Source: Bacteroides bouchesdurhonensis
GTDB taxonomy: Bacteria; Bacteroidota; Bacteroidia; Bacteroidales; Bacteroidaceae
Direction of reading: 5' to 3'
Assembly (NCBI RefSeq): GCF_900155865.1
Contig: NZ_LT707006.1
Coordinates: forward strand, 4,341,600-4,405,599
Length of the DNA stretch: 64,000 nucleotides
Shown here: in pieces, positions 41,491-50,069 of the stretch
How positions within the stretch are numbered: position 1 is the stretch's first letter
How the letters are laid out: each line of letters opens with the position of its first letter
Notes under the pieces: generated by a model
The model's input: only the letters and a program-made list of their open reading frames with translations
Told to the model about the DNA's origin: nothing
The model's database searches: none
Translations under genes and position numbers: made by a program

Positions 41491-42545
41491 ATAAAGCATT
41501 CTACCTAAAAACATCAAAGCTAGTGTATACACTTGCCTTGATGATAGTTTTCTTCTCTAGTTGTACGCAATCACAAAAATCAAAAGAAAAAATTCCCGTA
41601 ATTGCGAAAAACCTAAAAGATAAATTATCAATCGAAGTTGATTCCTTAAAATTACCATTTATATTCTATCCAGAAAGATGGTTTTTAAACAATAATCAGC
41701 TTTATGTACTTAACAACAAAGATTCTTCCTTTCTTTCCATCTTCGACCTATATACACAGAAGCTCATACAATGGGGAAAAATCGGTAATGGACCAAATGA
41801 GTATATTATCCCATCTTTATGCCGTATGAAAAAAAATGGAAATGTAGGCATTTATTCAAATGCTCTGAATATAATGAACATCTACCAAACAAAGGCAGAT
41901 TCACTCATTCACACACATACATTCCACTTCCCTATTTGGAGTAAAGAACATGGAATTCCCAAATCATATACCCGAATGCAACAATATGATGACAGCTTGT
42001 TTATAGGAACAAGTTTTATGCCTAAGGAGATTGCAGTAGAACTATTAAACTTGAAAACAGAAAAAGTAGTAGATGCAGTAGATTTCTCATTAAAACCTTC
42101 AGAAAATGATTATTCTGGTCCTTATGAATGCAAGATCTCAGTAAGTGATAACTATATGGCTATCGCTTATAGATATATTAATCGTTTGGAAGTTTATCAA
42201 ATTTCCTCTCTTGGTTTTAATCTAAAATTTATTATTGGAGACGACAAACTCCAAAACGATTTATACAATAAAGATCGGGATGATGAAATGATTTACTATT
42301 ATTCAGATGTGATTTGTGGAAAAAATACGATATATGCAATCTATCAAGGAACGCAAGTACAAAATTTATCAAATGTTCGGAGTTCATTAGAAATCTACAA
42401 TTTAGAAGGTGAAAATCTAAATACAATCAATTTAGGAAGATACATCAGCGACATTGTCATTGACGAAACAAGCAATATTGTATATGCTTGCGATAAAAAT
42501 ATAGAAGATGATTATCTATATTACTACCAACTTCCTCCCTCTTAA
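41484..42545 (+). CDS. Six-bladed beta-propeller lipoprotein (BF3164/TolB-like)
   Basis: This 353-aa lipoprotein has its lipobox ending at Cys27 (FFSSC). The rest is short beta strands with repeats such as LYVLNNKDSSFLSIFDLYTQKLIQWGKIGNGPNEYI, as in the six-bladed propeller (TolB-like/BF3164) lipoproteins of Bacteroides, which often neighbour NVEALA peptides. No enzymatic motif is seen, so a binding role at the cell surface is likely. It overlaps the NVEALA gene by 7 bp. Both genes look more AT-rich than the flanking core genes, consistent with an accessory cassette. Confidence 0.78.
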   Translation: MVNKAFYLKTSKLVYTLALMIVFFSSCTQSQKSKEKIPVIAKNLKDKLSIEVDSLKLPFIFYPERWFLNNNQLYVLNNKDSSFLSIFDLYTQKLIQWGKIGNGPNEYIIPSLCRMKKNGNVGIYSNALNIMNIYQTKADSLIHTHTFHFPIWSKEHGIPKSYTRMQQYDDSLFIGTSFMPKEIAVELLNLKTEKVVDAVDFSLKPSENDYSGPYECKISVSDNYMAIAYRYINRLEVYQISSLGFNLKFIIGDDKLQNDLYNKDRDDEMIYYYSDVICGKNTIYAIYQGTQVQNLSNVRSSLEIYNLEGENLNTINLGRYISDIVIDETSNIVYACDKNIEDDYLYYYQLPPS

Positions 42546-42607
42546 TAACAATTTAGTGGAATGAAAATATCTGAATCTTAGAACTGGCACATTGATTATC
42601 GAACAAA

Positions 42608-42644
42608 AAAATGAGATGTAATTCAGGCAATTACATCTCATTTT
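42608..42644. terminator. Bidirectional terminator hairpin between convergent genes
   Basis: AAAATGAGATGTAATT (42608-42623) and AATTACATCTCATTTT (42629-42644) form a perfect 16-bp stem with a CAGGC loop. A-rich and T-rich flanks suit termination from both sides. Confidence 0.8.
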
Positions 42645-42703
42645 ATCCTATATAACAGCAAAAGAGATTCCCATACAAGATTCTTGAGCAACAAGGCACA
42701 TTT

Positions 42704-44539
42704 CTATTTCTTTTTTCGCGTACTCTTTATTACATCTTGATTTATCTGTTTCACCTTATCAAGATCCATCTTTTCCACTTTTCGATCATAAGTAACCAGA
42801 CCGTTTATCTCATGTTCCACATCCGTAGTTTGTGTGTAGATAGCTGTACTCAATCCAAAATATTTAATCATCTGCTCTAATTCAGTAGCCATCAACACAT
42901 AAGTATCCGTTAAATGGTCCTTATTCAACATCATCTCATAAGCATCATTACGTACAGGCCACATATGTCCACGCACAAATAAACCTTTTCCTCCGAATTC
43001 TCCAAGGGAAGCCCCCCTTTTATCAGTTGGCCGAGGCATTGCCTGAGGTTCTATCTTACCATAATGGTGCATATCTACAAAATCACCATTACCGGGATCT
43101 CCGTATGCCTTACGATATCCGGGAGCATAGTTGTATCCGGACATTCCATTTACCAGACGGCTGGAATCATATTTCTTCACCCAATCAGTAATGTCAGTTG
43201 CTTCAAAAGCTCCCCAGTTCTCATTAAACGGAACCCACATTACAATAGATGGTGAACTAACATGCTGGTCAATCATCACTTTCAATTCATCACGAAACTG
43301 TTTGCGAACAGCCACAGAATCTGCATCATCAGGCTCCCAAAGGTTAGGCATATCTTGCCAAACCATCAACCCAAGTCGGTCACAGTGATAATACCAACGT
43401 TGAGGTTCAACCTTAATATGTTTACGAATCACGTTAAATCCTGCACGTTTAGCTAACTCAATATCATACAACAAAGCCTGTTCCGTAGGAGCAGTAAATG
43501 CACCGTCAGGCCAATAACCTTGATCCAAAAGGCCGATGTGAAAAACAAATTCTCCATTCAACAAAGGACGAAGCACCCCATCTACCTTACCCATAGTAAC
43601 CGAGCGCATACCAAAATAAGAAGATATTTCGTCTATTATCTTTCCTTTCCGGTCTTTCAACTGCAATTTCAATTCGTATAAAAAAGGATCATCCGGACTC
43701 CACAAACGAGGATTCTGAATAGGCAGATAAAAAGTGGTATTGGAACTTCCATTTGATTTTGCAACTTCCGAATTTCCGTTACTGGCAATTGCAGTCACTG
43801 TCAATCCCGGATTATCACTATAGGCTACTACTTCCAGACGGTTATTCTTCACATCAGGCACAAGCTTTATATGAGAAATATATTGTTTCTCTACCGGTTC
43901 AAGCCAAACTGTCTGCCAAATACCCGAAGTATAAACATAATCACCACGAGGTCCGTTCTTTCCCGAAGCAGCCCGACCATCATTCGGGTCGTAGGCACCT
44001 ACCACGAGAACGTTTTCGCCCGATTTCAAGTAATCAGTGATATCAAAGCTAAAAGCATCATAACCTCCCGTATGAGTCCCAACTTTCTTACCATTTACAA
44101 ACACTGACGAGATACGGTCCACCGCACCAAAATTCAGTAGTACATTCTTGCCTTTCCATTCTTTCGGAACAACAAAATTACGTCTATACCACAAGCAAGT
44201 ATCCCCTTTACGAGCTATACCGGATAATTCTGCTTCAGGAGGAAATGGTACACGTATTTTTTCTGTGTTAGCAGGAAAGACAGGAGGGGTAGTAGCAGTA
44301 ACGGGATCAGATAATTTTTTACCACCCATATAGTCCCACATTCCATTCAAATTCAACCACTTGTAACGCACCATCTGTGGACGAGGATATTCTGGAAAAG
44401 GAACTTTAGTAGCTAATGCTTCCGCTGTCCAAGGTGTAGGCAATGTAAACTTTTCCAAGTTTTGTGCCTTTACATTGAAAACGCCTCCAGATAAAAGCAA
44501 GAGGCAAAAGATAAACCAAGTAATGACATTTTTTCTCAT
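42704..44539 (-). CDS. Glycoside hydrolase family 2 protein (beta-galactosidase/glucuronidase type)
   Basis: This 611-aa exported enzyme has a signal peptide ending near residue 26 (GGVFNVKAQN). It has a jelly-roll sugar-binding domain (about 100-215), an immunoglobulin-like domain, then the TIM barrel with acid/base Glu440 (MWVPFNENWGAF) and nucleophile Glu514 (SLGEFGGKG). It is a compact GH2 and does not extend to the LacZ C-terminal domain. The substrate (beta-galactoside, glucuronide or mannoside) cannot be fixed. No SusC/SusD genes are nearby. It converges on the beta-propeller gene. Confidence 0.9.
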   Translation of the reverse strand: MRKNVITWFIFCLLLLSGGVFNVKAQNLEKFTLPTPWTAEALATKVPFPEYPRPQMVRYKWLNLNGMWDYMGGKKLSDPVTATTPPVFPANTEKIRVPFPPEAELSGIARKGDTCLWYRRNFVVPKEWKGKNVLLNFGAVDRISSVFVNGKKVGTHTGGYDAFSFDITDYLKSGENVLVVGAYDPNDGRAASGKNGPRGDYVYTSGIWQTVWLEPVEKQYISHIKLVPDVKNNRLEVVAYSDNPGLTVTAIASNGNSEVAKSNGSSNTTFYLPIQNPRLWSPDDPFLYELKLQLKDRKGKIIDEISSYFGMRSVTMGKVDGVLRPLLNGEFVFHIGLLDQGYWPDGAFTAPTEQALLYDIELAKRAGFNVIRKHIKVEPQRWYYHCDRLGLMVWQDMPNLWEPDDADSVAVRKQFRDELKVMIDQHVSSPSIVMWVPFNENWGAFEATDITDWVKKYDSSRLVNGMSGYNYAPGYRKAYGDPGNGDFVDMHHYGKIEPQAMPRPTDKRGASLGEFGGKGLFVRGHMWPVRNDAYEMMLNKDHLTDTYVLMATELEQMIKYFGLSTAIYTQTTDVEHEINGLVTYDRKVEKMDLDKVKQINQDVIKSTRKKK

Positions 44540-44627
44540 AATAATAGTTTTATAATGTATTTGATGAATACGTTGATAACAAGATCATTCCCTAAAGAAC
44601 GTCATAGCATTTTCATTAATCAAGTCC

Positions 44628-44635
44628 CAAAGATA
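44628..44635 (-). promoter_or_regulatory. -7 promoter box of the GH2 gene
   Basis: The minus strand reads TATCTTTG, a perfect -7 box, giving a leader of about 80 nt before the GH2 ATG. Confidence 0.45.
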
Positions 44636-44797
44636 GTATTTTGTAAGTAATATATCACTTTTATCAAAAGATATATTTAGATGTCAGAGGAAGACAAATA
44701 TACACTTTATGGATAAAAAAGCATATATTCTTAGATTTTACGGCAATTATTATACGTAAAATGTATAATAACTATGCCTACATATCTTTTTTTGCTC

Positions 44798-44805
44798 TAT
44801 CTTTG
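44798..44805 (+). promoter_or_regulatory. -7 promoter box of serS
   Basis: TATCTTTG, 39 bp before the serS ATG at 44845. Confidence 0.6.
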
Positions 44806-44844
44806 TAACTTGAAACAAAGAAAGTTCAAAAAAAGTATATAGAT

Positions 44845-46119
44845 ATGCTTACTATTAAACAAATTACAGAAAACACAGAGGCGGTGCTCCGCGGACTGGA
44901 AAAAAAGCATTTCAAGAATGCAAAAGAAACGATCGATCAGGTTATCGCTTTCAATGACAAGAGACGTAACACACAAAATCAATTAGATAAGAATCTGGCA
45001 GAGGTTAATTCCCTTTCACGTACTATCGGACAACTAATGAAAGAAGGTAAGAAAGAAGAAGCCGAAACAGCCCGCGCCCGTGTTGCCGAATTGAAAGACA
45101 TCAATAAAGAGCTGGATGCTACAATGACAGAAGCTGCCACTGATATGCAGAACTTACTTTATACCATTCCTAACATACCTTATGATAGTGTACCTGAAGG
45201 TGTAGGTGCCGAAGACAACGTTGTGGAGAAAATGGGTGGAATGGAAACTGAACTTCCTAAAGACGCACTTCCTCATTGGGAATTAGCAAAAAAATATGAT
45301 TTGATTGATTTTGATTTGGGTGTTAAAATCACTGGTGCCGGTTTTCCTGTATATAAAGGTAAAGGTGCCCAACTTCAACGTGCACTTATTAATTTCTTTT
45401 TGGATGAAGCCCGTAAATCAGGATATACTGAAATTATGCCGCCGACTGTGGTTAATGCAGCTTCCGGTTATGGTACAGGACAGCTTCCTGACAAAGAAGG
45501 ACAAATGTATCATTGCGAAGTAGATGATTTATATCTGATTCCTACAGCAGAAGTTCCTGTTACCAACATTTACCGTGATGTAATTTTAGAAGAGAAACAA
45601 TTGCCAATCATGAACTGTGCCTATACTCAATGTTTCCGTCGCGAAGCCGGGTCTTATGGCAAGGATGTACGCGGCTTAAACCGTCTGCACGAATTCTCTA
45701 AAGTGGAACTGGTCCGCATCGACAAACCGGAACACTCCAAACAATCTCATCAAGAGATGCTGGACCATGTAGAAGGTTTATTGCAGAAACTAGAACTTCC
45801 CTACCGTATCCTTCGTCTTTGCGGTGGTGATATGAGTTTTACAGCTGCTCTCTGTTTTGACTTCGAAGTATATTCTGAAGCACAAAAACGTTGGCTGGAA
45901 GTTAGTTCCGTATCCAACTTCGATACGTATCAGGCTAACCGCCTAAAATGCCGTTACCGTAGTGCAGAAAAGAAAACAGAACTTTGTCATACATTGAACG
46001 GCTCGGCACTAGCATTACCCCGCATCGTTGCTGCTTTACTAGAAAATAATCAGACTCCGGAAGGCATCAAGATTCCGAAAGCATTGGTTCCGTACTGTGG
46101 TTTCGATATAATTGACTAA
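44845..46119 (+). CDS. serS: Seryl-tRNA synthetase
   Basis: This is a class II aminoacyl-tRNA synthetase that charges tRNA-Ser and tRNA-Sec. The 424-aa product has the N-terminal helical arm (residues 1-105, Lys/Glu-rich coiled coil) that grips the long variable arm of tRNA-Ser. The catalytic core has IPTAEVPVTNIYRD, motif 2 CFRREAGSYGKDVRGLNRLH and motif 3 LNGSALALPRIVAALLENNQ. Length is normal. It stands alone, with a strong terminator after it. Confidence 0.98.
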   Translation: MLTIKQITENTEAVLRGLEKKHFKNAKETIDQVIAFNDKRRNTQNQLDKNLAEVNSLSRTIGQLMKEGKKEEAETARARVAELKDINKELDATMTEAATDMQNLLYTIPNIPYDSVPEGVGAEDNVVEKMGGMETELPKDALPHWELAKKYDLIDFDLGVKITGAGFPVYKGKGAQLQRALINFFLDEARKSGYTEIMPPTVVNAASGYGTGQLPDKEGQMYHCEVDDLYLIPTAEVPVTNIYRDVILEEKQLPIMNCAYTQCFRREAGSYGKDVRGLNRLHEFSKVELVRIDKPEHSKQSHQEMLDHVEGLLQKLELPYRILRLCGGDMSFTAALCFDFEVYSEAQKRWLEVSSVSNFDTYQANRLKCRYRSAEKKTELCHTLNGSALALPRIVAALLENNQTPEGIKIPKALVPYCGFDIID

Positions 46120-46141
46120 TATCTTTTCATATTCAATATCA

Positions 46142-46178
46142 AAAAGCCACTCATCAAAAGAGTGGCTTTTCTTTTTTA
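46142..46178 (+). terminator. Rho-independent terminator of serS
   Basis: AAAAGCCACTC pairs perfectly with GAGTGGCTTTT over a 7-nt loop and runs into a T-rich tract. Confidence 0.9.
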
Positions 46179-46196
46179 TATTTCAGAAATAAGATG

Positions 46197-46204
46197 TATC
46201 TTTG
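46197..46204 (+). promoter_or_regulatory. -7 promoter box of the NfnAB-like fusion gene
   Basis: TATCTTTG, a perfect -7 box, 59 bp before the ATG at 46264. Confidence 0.55.
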
Positions 46205-46263
46205 TCGAAATTTACATCATTCTGATAGCAGTTACGTAACAATTCCAACAAAAATATTAGATA

Positions 46264-48552
46264 ATGAACAAAATCATTAGCAAAGAACGTTTTTCAGAAA
46301 AAGTTTTTAAACTTGTAATTGAAGCTCCTTTGATTGCCAAATCCCGCAAGGCCGGGCACTTCGTGATTGTGCGTGTGGGTGAAAAAGGAGAACGTATGCC
46401 TTTAACTATTGCCGGTTCTGATATAAAAAAGGGTACTATCACTTTGGTAGTCCAGGAAGTCGGCCTCTCCTCTACCCGCCTTTGTGAATTAAACGAAGGT
46501 GATTATATAACAGATGTAGTAGGTCCGCTAGGGCAAGCTACCCATATTGAAAACTTCGGAACTGTAGTTTGTGCCGGTGGTGGTGTAGGTGTTGCTCCTA
46601 TGCTTCCTATCGTGCAAGCCTTGAAAGCTGCCGGAAATAGGGTAATTACTGTATTGGCAGGTCGCAATAAAGACCTCATCATCTTGGAAAAAGAAATGCG
46701 CGAAAGTTCAGACGAAGTTATTATCATGACTGATGACGGTTCTTACGGTCGTAAAGGTCTGGTTACAGAAGGCGTGGAAGAAGTGATCAAACGCGAAAAA
46801 GTAGATAAATGTTTCGCTATCGGTCCCGCCATCATGATGAAATTCGTTTGTTTACTTACTAAGAAATATGAAATCCCAACTGAAGTATCATTGAATACAA
46901 TCATGGTAGACGGTACGGGAATGTGTGGTGCTTGCCGTATCACTGTTGGAGGAAAAACTAAGTTTGTTTGTGTAGATGGTCCTGAGTTCGACGGTCACCA
47001 AGTTAACTTTGATGAAATGCTGAAACGTATGGGCGCGTTCAAAAACATTGAACGTGAAGAAATGCACAAACTGGAACCCGAATGTGAAGCCACCAAAGAA
47101 ATAGATGAAAAAAGCCGTAACGCTGCATGGCGACAGGAATTGCGTAAATCAATGAAAGCGAAAGAACGCACTGCTATTCCTCGCGTTGAAATGAATGAGC
47201 TTGATCCCGAATATCGTTCACATAGTCGTAAAGAAGAGGTGAATCAAGGATTAACTGCTGAGCAAGCAGTCACCGAAGCTAAGCGTTGCCTTGACTGTGC
47301 CAATCCGGGATGTATGGAAGGATGTCCTGTAGGTATTGACATTCCTCGTTTCATCAAGAATATCGAGCGTGGTGAATTCCTCGAAGCGGCAAAGACATTG
47401 AAAGAAACAAGTGCACTTCCGGCTGTTTGTGGTCGTGTTTGTCCACAGGAAAAACAATGTGAATCCAAATGTATTCATTTGAAAATGAACGAAAAACCGG
47501 TAGCAGTCGGTTATCTGGAACGTTTTGCTGCAGATTATGAACGCGAAAGCGGTCAAATCTCCGTTCCCGTCATTGCAGACAAGAATGGTATCAAAGTAGC
47601 TGTGATAGGTTCTGGACCTGCCGGACTGTCATTTGCAGGAGATATGGCTAAATACGGTTATGATGTAACCGTATTCGAAGCACTGCATGAAATCGGTGGT
47701 GTCTTGAAATATGGTATTCCAGAATTCCGCTTGCCCAATAAGATCGTTGATGTTGAAATTGAGAATCTCTCTAAGATGGGAGTCAAATTTATCAAGGACT
47801 GTATTGTAGGAAAGACAATCAGTGTAGAAAATTTGCAAGAAGAAGGATTCAAAGGAATATTTGTGGCTTCCGGAGCCGGGTTACCTAACTTTATGAATAT
47901 ACCGGGCGAAAATTCCATTAATATCATGTCTTCCAATGAATACCTGACTCGTGTTAATCTGATGGATGCAGCCAGTGAAGATTCCGATACTCCGGTAGCT
48001 TTTGGTAAAAACGTAGCAGTTATTGGTGGTGGAAATACAGCAATGGATTCTGTACGTACTGCCAAACGCCTGGGTGCTGAACGTGCCATGATCATTTATC
48101 GTCGTTCGGAAGAAGAAATGCCGGCACGTATTGAAGAAGTAAAACATGCCAAAGAAGAAGGCATTGAATTCCTCACCTTACATAATCCGATCGAATATAT
48201 TCCGGATGAACAAGGCCGGGTAAAACAAGTTGTTCTTCAAAAGATGGAGCTAGGAGAACCGGATGCTTCGGGACGCCGTAGCCCTGTAGCTATTCCGGGA
48301 GCAACAGAAACAATTGATATTGACCTGGCTATTGTTAGTGTCGGTGTATCGCCAAACCCAATTGTTCCAAGTTCTATTAAAGGTCTGGAAGTTGGCCGTA
48401 AAGGTACTATTGCTGTCAATGATAATATGGAGTCTTCCATTCCGATGATTTTTGCAGGTGGTGACATCGTACGTGGCGGTGCGACAGTAATCCTAGCAAT
48501 GGGTGATGGCCGCAAAGCTGCTGCCGCTATGAATGAGCAATTACAAAAATAA
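46264..48552 (+). CDS. NfnA-NfnB fusion: ferredoxin:NADP+ oxidoreductase/glutamate-synthase-like flavoprotein
   Basis: Both subunits of an NfnAB-type enzyme are on one 762-aa chain. Residues 1-270 are a PyrK/NfnA-like FAD/NAD module (ERMPLTIAGSD for FAD, GGVGVAPMLPIVQALK for nucleotide) with a Cys cluster MCGACRITVGG plus a later FVCVDGPEF for [2Fe-2S]. Residues about 300-762 are GltD/NfnB-like: Cys motifs CLDCANPGCMEGCP and CGRVCPQEKQCESKC for two [4Fe-4S] clusters, FAD site VAVIGSGPAGLSFA, NADP site VAVIGGGNTAMDSV and the C-terminal MIFAGGDIVRGGATVILAMG. Nfn enzymes couple NADH, NADPH and ferredoxin by electron bifurcation; the alternative is a non-bifurcating NADPH-dependent oxidoreductase. 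No gltA is nearby. Confidence 0.88.
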   Translation: MNKIISKERFSEKVFKLVIEAPLIAKSRKAGHFVIVRVGEKGERMPLTIAGSDIKKGTITLVVQEVGLSSTRLCELNEGDYITDVVGPLGQATHIENFGTVVCAGGGVGVAPMLPIVQALKAAGNRVITVLAGRNKDLIILEKEMRESSDEVIIMTDDGSYGRKGLVTEGVEEVIKREKVDKCFAIGPAIMMKFVCLLTKKYEIPTEVSLNTIMVDGTGMCGACRITVGGKTKFVCVDGPEFDGHQVNFDEMLKRMGAFKNIEREEMHKLEPECEATKEIDEKSRNAAWRQELRKSMKAKERTAIPRVEMNELDPEYRSHSRKEEVNQGLTAEQAVTEAKRCLDCANPGCMEGCPVGIDIPRFIKNIERGEFLEAAKTLKETSALPAVCGRVCPQEKQCESKCIHLKMNEKPVAVGYLERFAADYERESGQISVPVIADKNGIKVAVIGSGPAGLSFAGDMAKYGYDVTVFEALHEIGGVLKYGIPEFRLPNKIVDVEIENLSKMGVKFIKDCIVGKTISVENLQEEGFKGIFVASGAGLPNFMNIPGENSINIMSSNEYLTRVNLMDAASEDSDTPVAFGKNVAVIGGGNTAMDSVRTAKRLGAERAMIIYRRSEEEMPARIEEVKHAKEEGIEFLTLHNPIEYIPDEQGRVKQVVLQKMELGEPDASGRRSPVAIPGATETIDIDLAIVSVGVSPNPIVPSSIKGLEVGRKGTIAVNDNMESSIPMIFAGGDIVRGGATVILAMGDGRKAAAAMNEQLQK

Positions 48553-48600
48553 AAGCTAGGCATTATCAAAATTGATAATCGCTAATATTAATGATAGAGT

Positions 48601-48628
48601 GATATGCTATATTTAAATATAGCATATC
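48601..48628. repeat. Perfect 28-bp palindrome
   Basis: GATATGCTATATTT and its exact complement AAATATAGCATATC abut with no spacer, about 50 bp after the NfnAB stop. It could form a cruciform or hairpin. A conventional terminator follows at 48645, so its role is unclear. Confidence 0.7.
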
Positions 48629-48644
48629 CAATATATACTCATAA

Positions 48645-48685
48645 AAAATCCTTGACTGCTTATGCAATCAAGGATTTTCTTTTTC
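48645..48685. terminator. Terminator between the NfnAB-like gene and panD (probably bidirectional)
   Basis: AAAATCCTTGA (48645-48655) pairs with TCAAGGATTTT (48668-48678), and the loop has an inner GC/GC pair. TCTTTTT follows on the plus strand and an A-rich run precedes it, suiting the convergent panD. Confidence 0.8.
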
Positions 48686-48706
48686 ATATAAAAGAATTGT
48701 TCTCTC

Positions 48707-49060
48707 TTACTTCACTACTTTGTTCGTTGCCGGATCCGGGAAAATCACAGTCGGTTTAAACGCCTTCGCTTCCTCAAAATCCATTAGTGCATACGACATA
48801 ATAATCACAATATCATCTGGTTGCACCTTACGGGCAGCAGCACCATTCAGACAAATCTTACCGGAACCTCGCTCACCTTTGATAATGTAGGTTTCAAAGC
48901 GTTCGCCGTTATTGTTATCAGCGATATACACCTTTTCTCCCGGGATCATGTTCGCTGCATCCAGTAGGTCTTCATCAATCGTGATACTACCCATATAGTT
49001 CAAATTGGCCTCTGTGACACGTGCGCAATGAATTTTAGACTTCAACACTTCAATCATCAT
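48707..49060 (-). CDS. panD: Aspartate 1-decarboxylase
   Basis: PanD makes beta-alanine from aspartate for pantothenate. The 117-aa proenzyme has the self-cleavage site NYMGSITID: cleavage between Gly24 and Ser25 gives the pyruvoyl group. MIEVLKSKIHCARVTEANLNY and the late IVIIMSYALMDFEEAKAF complete the family. It starts 18 bp after panC, forming a panC-panD operon that supplies and then uses beta-alanine. Confidence 0.97.
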   Translation of the reverse strand: MMIEVLKSKIHCARVTEANLNYMGSITIDEDLLDAANMIPGEKVYIADNNNGERFETYIIKGERGSGKICLNGAAARKVQPDDIVIIMSYALMDFEEAKAFKPTVIFPDPATNKVVK

Positions 49061-49078
49061 AAGGTTTCGTCTTTTAAA

Positions 49079-49927
49079 TTAGAGTTCGTTATATTTAATA
49101 TTATCAATCAGACGAACTTCACCACAGAACACTGTTATACAGCCAACTGCATATGAAGTATCCTCCCAATTGCTTATCTTTTGCAAAGTGTTTCCATCTA
49201 CAATTTCGAAATACTCCAAACGTAATCCCGGAGCATCTTCTATCGCATCTTCCACCATTTTTTGCGTCTCACTTACAGTATGCGAGGCTGCAAAGGTACG
49301 ACTTTTAAAGATTGTCTGAGAAATTTTTAAGGCATTTTCACGTTCTTCAGCTGACAAACGTTTATTCCGGCTACTTAAAGCCAGTCCATCTTGTTCACGA
49401 ACAATCGGACAGCCTACAATTTCCAATTTATATTTCATCTGACGAACCATCTCACGAATAATCGCCAACTGCTGAAAATCTTTCTCACCAAAATATGCAC
49501 GATCCGGTGTTACCGCATCAAACAACTTGCTGACAATCTGGCAAACGCCATTAAAATGTCCCGGGCGGAAAGCCCCCTCCATTACCGTATCCAGCGGAGC
49601 ATAGCTAAACTGACGAGTATCCGGTTGCGGATACATTTCTTCTACAGACGGGGCAAAAACAAATGTCACTCCGCAATCTTCCAACAAGCGGCAATCAGCA
49701 TCCAACGTACGTGGATATTTTGCTAAATCATTTTTATCATTAAACTGAGTGGGATTTACAAAAACACTCACTACTGTTACGTCATTCTCATTTGCACTAC
49801 GCTTTACCAGCGATGCGTGTCCTGCGTGTAAAGCACCCATTGTGGGCACCAGTCCTACCTTCTTACCCTGGGCTTTCAGAACTGTCAATTCAGTCTGTAA
49901 GTCCTTGATAGTGTGTATTACTTTCAT
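49079..49927 (-). CDS. panC: Pantothenate synthetase
   Basis: PanC ligates pantoate and beta-alanine with ATP. The 282-aa product begins MKVIHTIKDLQTEL and carries the nucleotide motif VPTMGALHAGHASLV, VFVNPTQFN, RPGHFNGVCQIVSKLF, RAYFGEKDFQQLAI and ALSSRNKRLS. Start ATG 49927 fits the family length; a longer GTG start at 49993 would add 22 unrelated residues and cross a possible -7 box (TTATTTTG near 49971-49978). First gene of the panC-panD pair. Confidence 0.96.
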   Translation of the reverse strand: MKVIHTIKDLQTELTVLKAQGKKVGLVPTMGALHAGHASLVKRSANENDVTVVSVFVNPTQFNDKNDLAKYPRTLDADCRLLEDCGVTFVFAPSVEEMYPQPDTRQFSYAPLDTVMEGAFRPGHFNGVCQIVSKLFDAVTPDRAYFGEKDFQQLAIIREMVRQMKYKLEIVGCPIVREQDGLALSSRNKRLSAEERENALKISQTIFKSRTFAASHTVSETQKMVEDAIEDAPGLRLEYFEIVDGNTLQKISNWEDTSYAVGCITVFCGEVRLIDNIKYNEL

Positions 49928-50033
49928 TTTCTTTAATTGGTTTATGTTTGGGTCTTTTGCAAAAACTCTGCAAAATAAACTAATATTTGCCACATAAAGA
50001 AAGAATATGCTATTTAAAGTTCCTTTTTTTTGC

Positions 50034-50041
50034 TATCTTTG
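50034..50041 (+). promoter_or_regulatory. -7 promoter box of the GT5-like/DUF4270 operon
   Basis: TATCTTTG, 28 bp before the ATG at 50070. Confidence 0.6.
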
Positions 50042-50069
50042 CAAAATATTATAGTGAACTATTGTTATT

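Larger units (their letters stand above)
44540..44844. other. Divergent promoter region between the GH2 gene and serS
   Basis: This 305-bp AT-rich region has no gene. It contains a -7 box for each direction (44628-44635 minus, 44798-44805 plus). A dyad, TTATTATAC (44747-44755) with GTATAATAA (44763-44771) and outer GGCA/TGCC, lies just upstream of the serS -7 box and could be an operator. Confidence 0.45.

Noticed and set aside
48601..48628. Terminator of the NfnAB-like gene
   Set aside because: It is a perfect palindrome with no loop and no T-tract; the stem at 48645-48685 is a better terminator.
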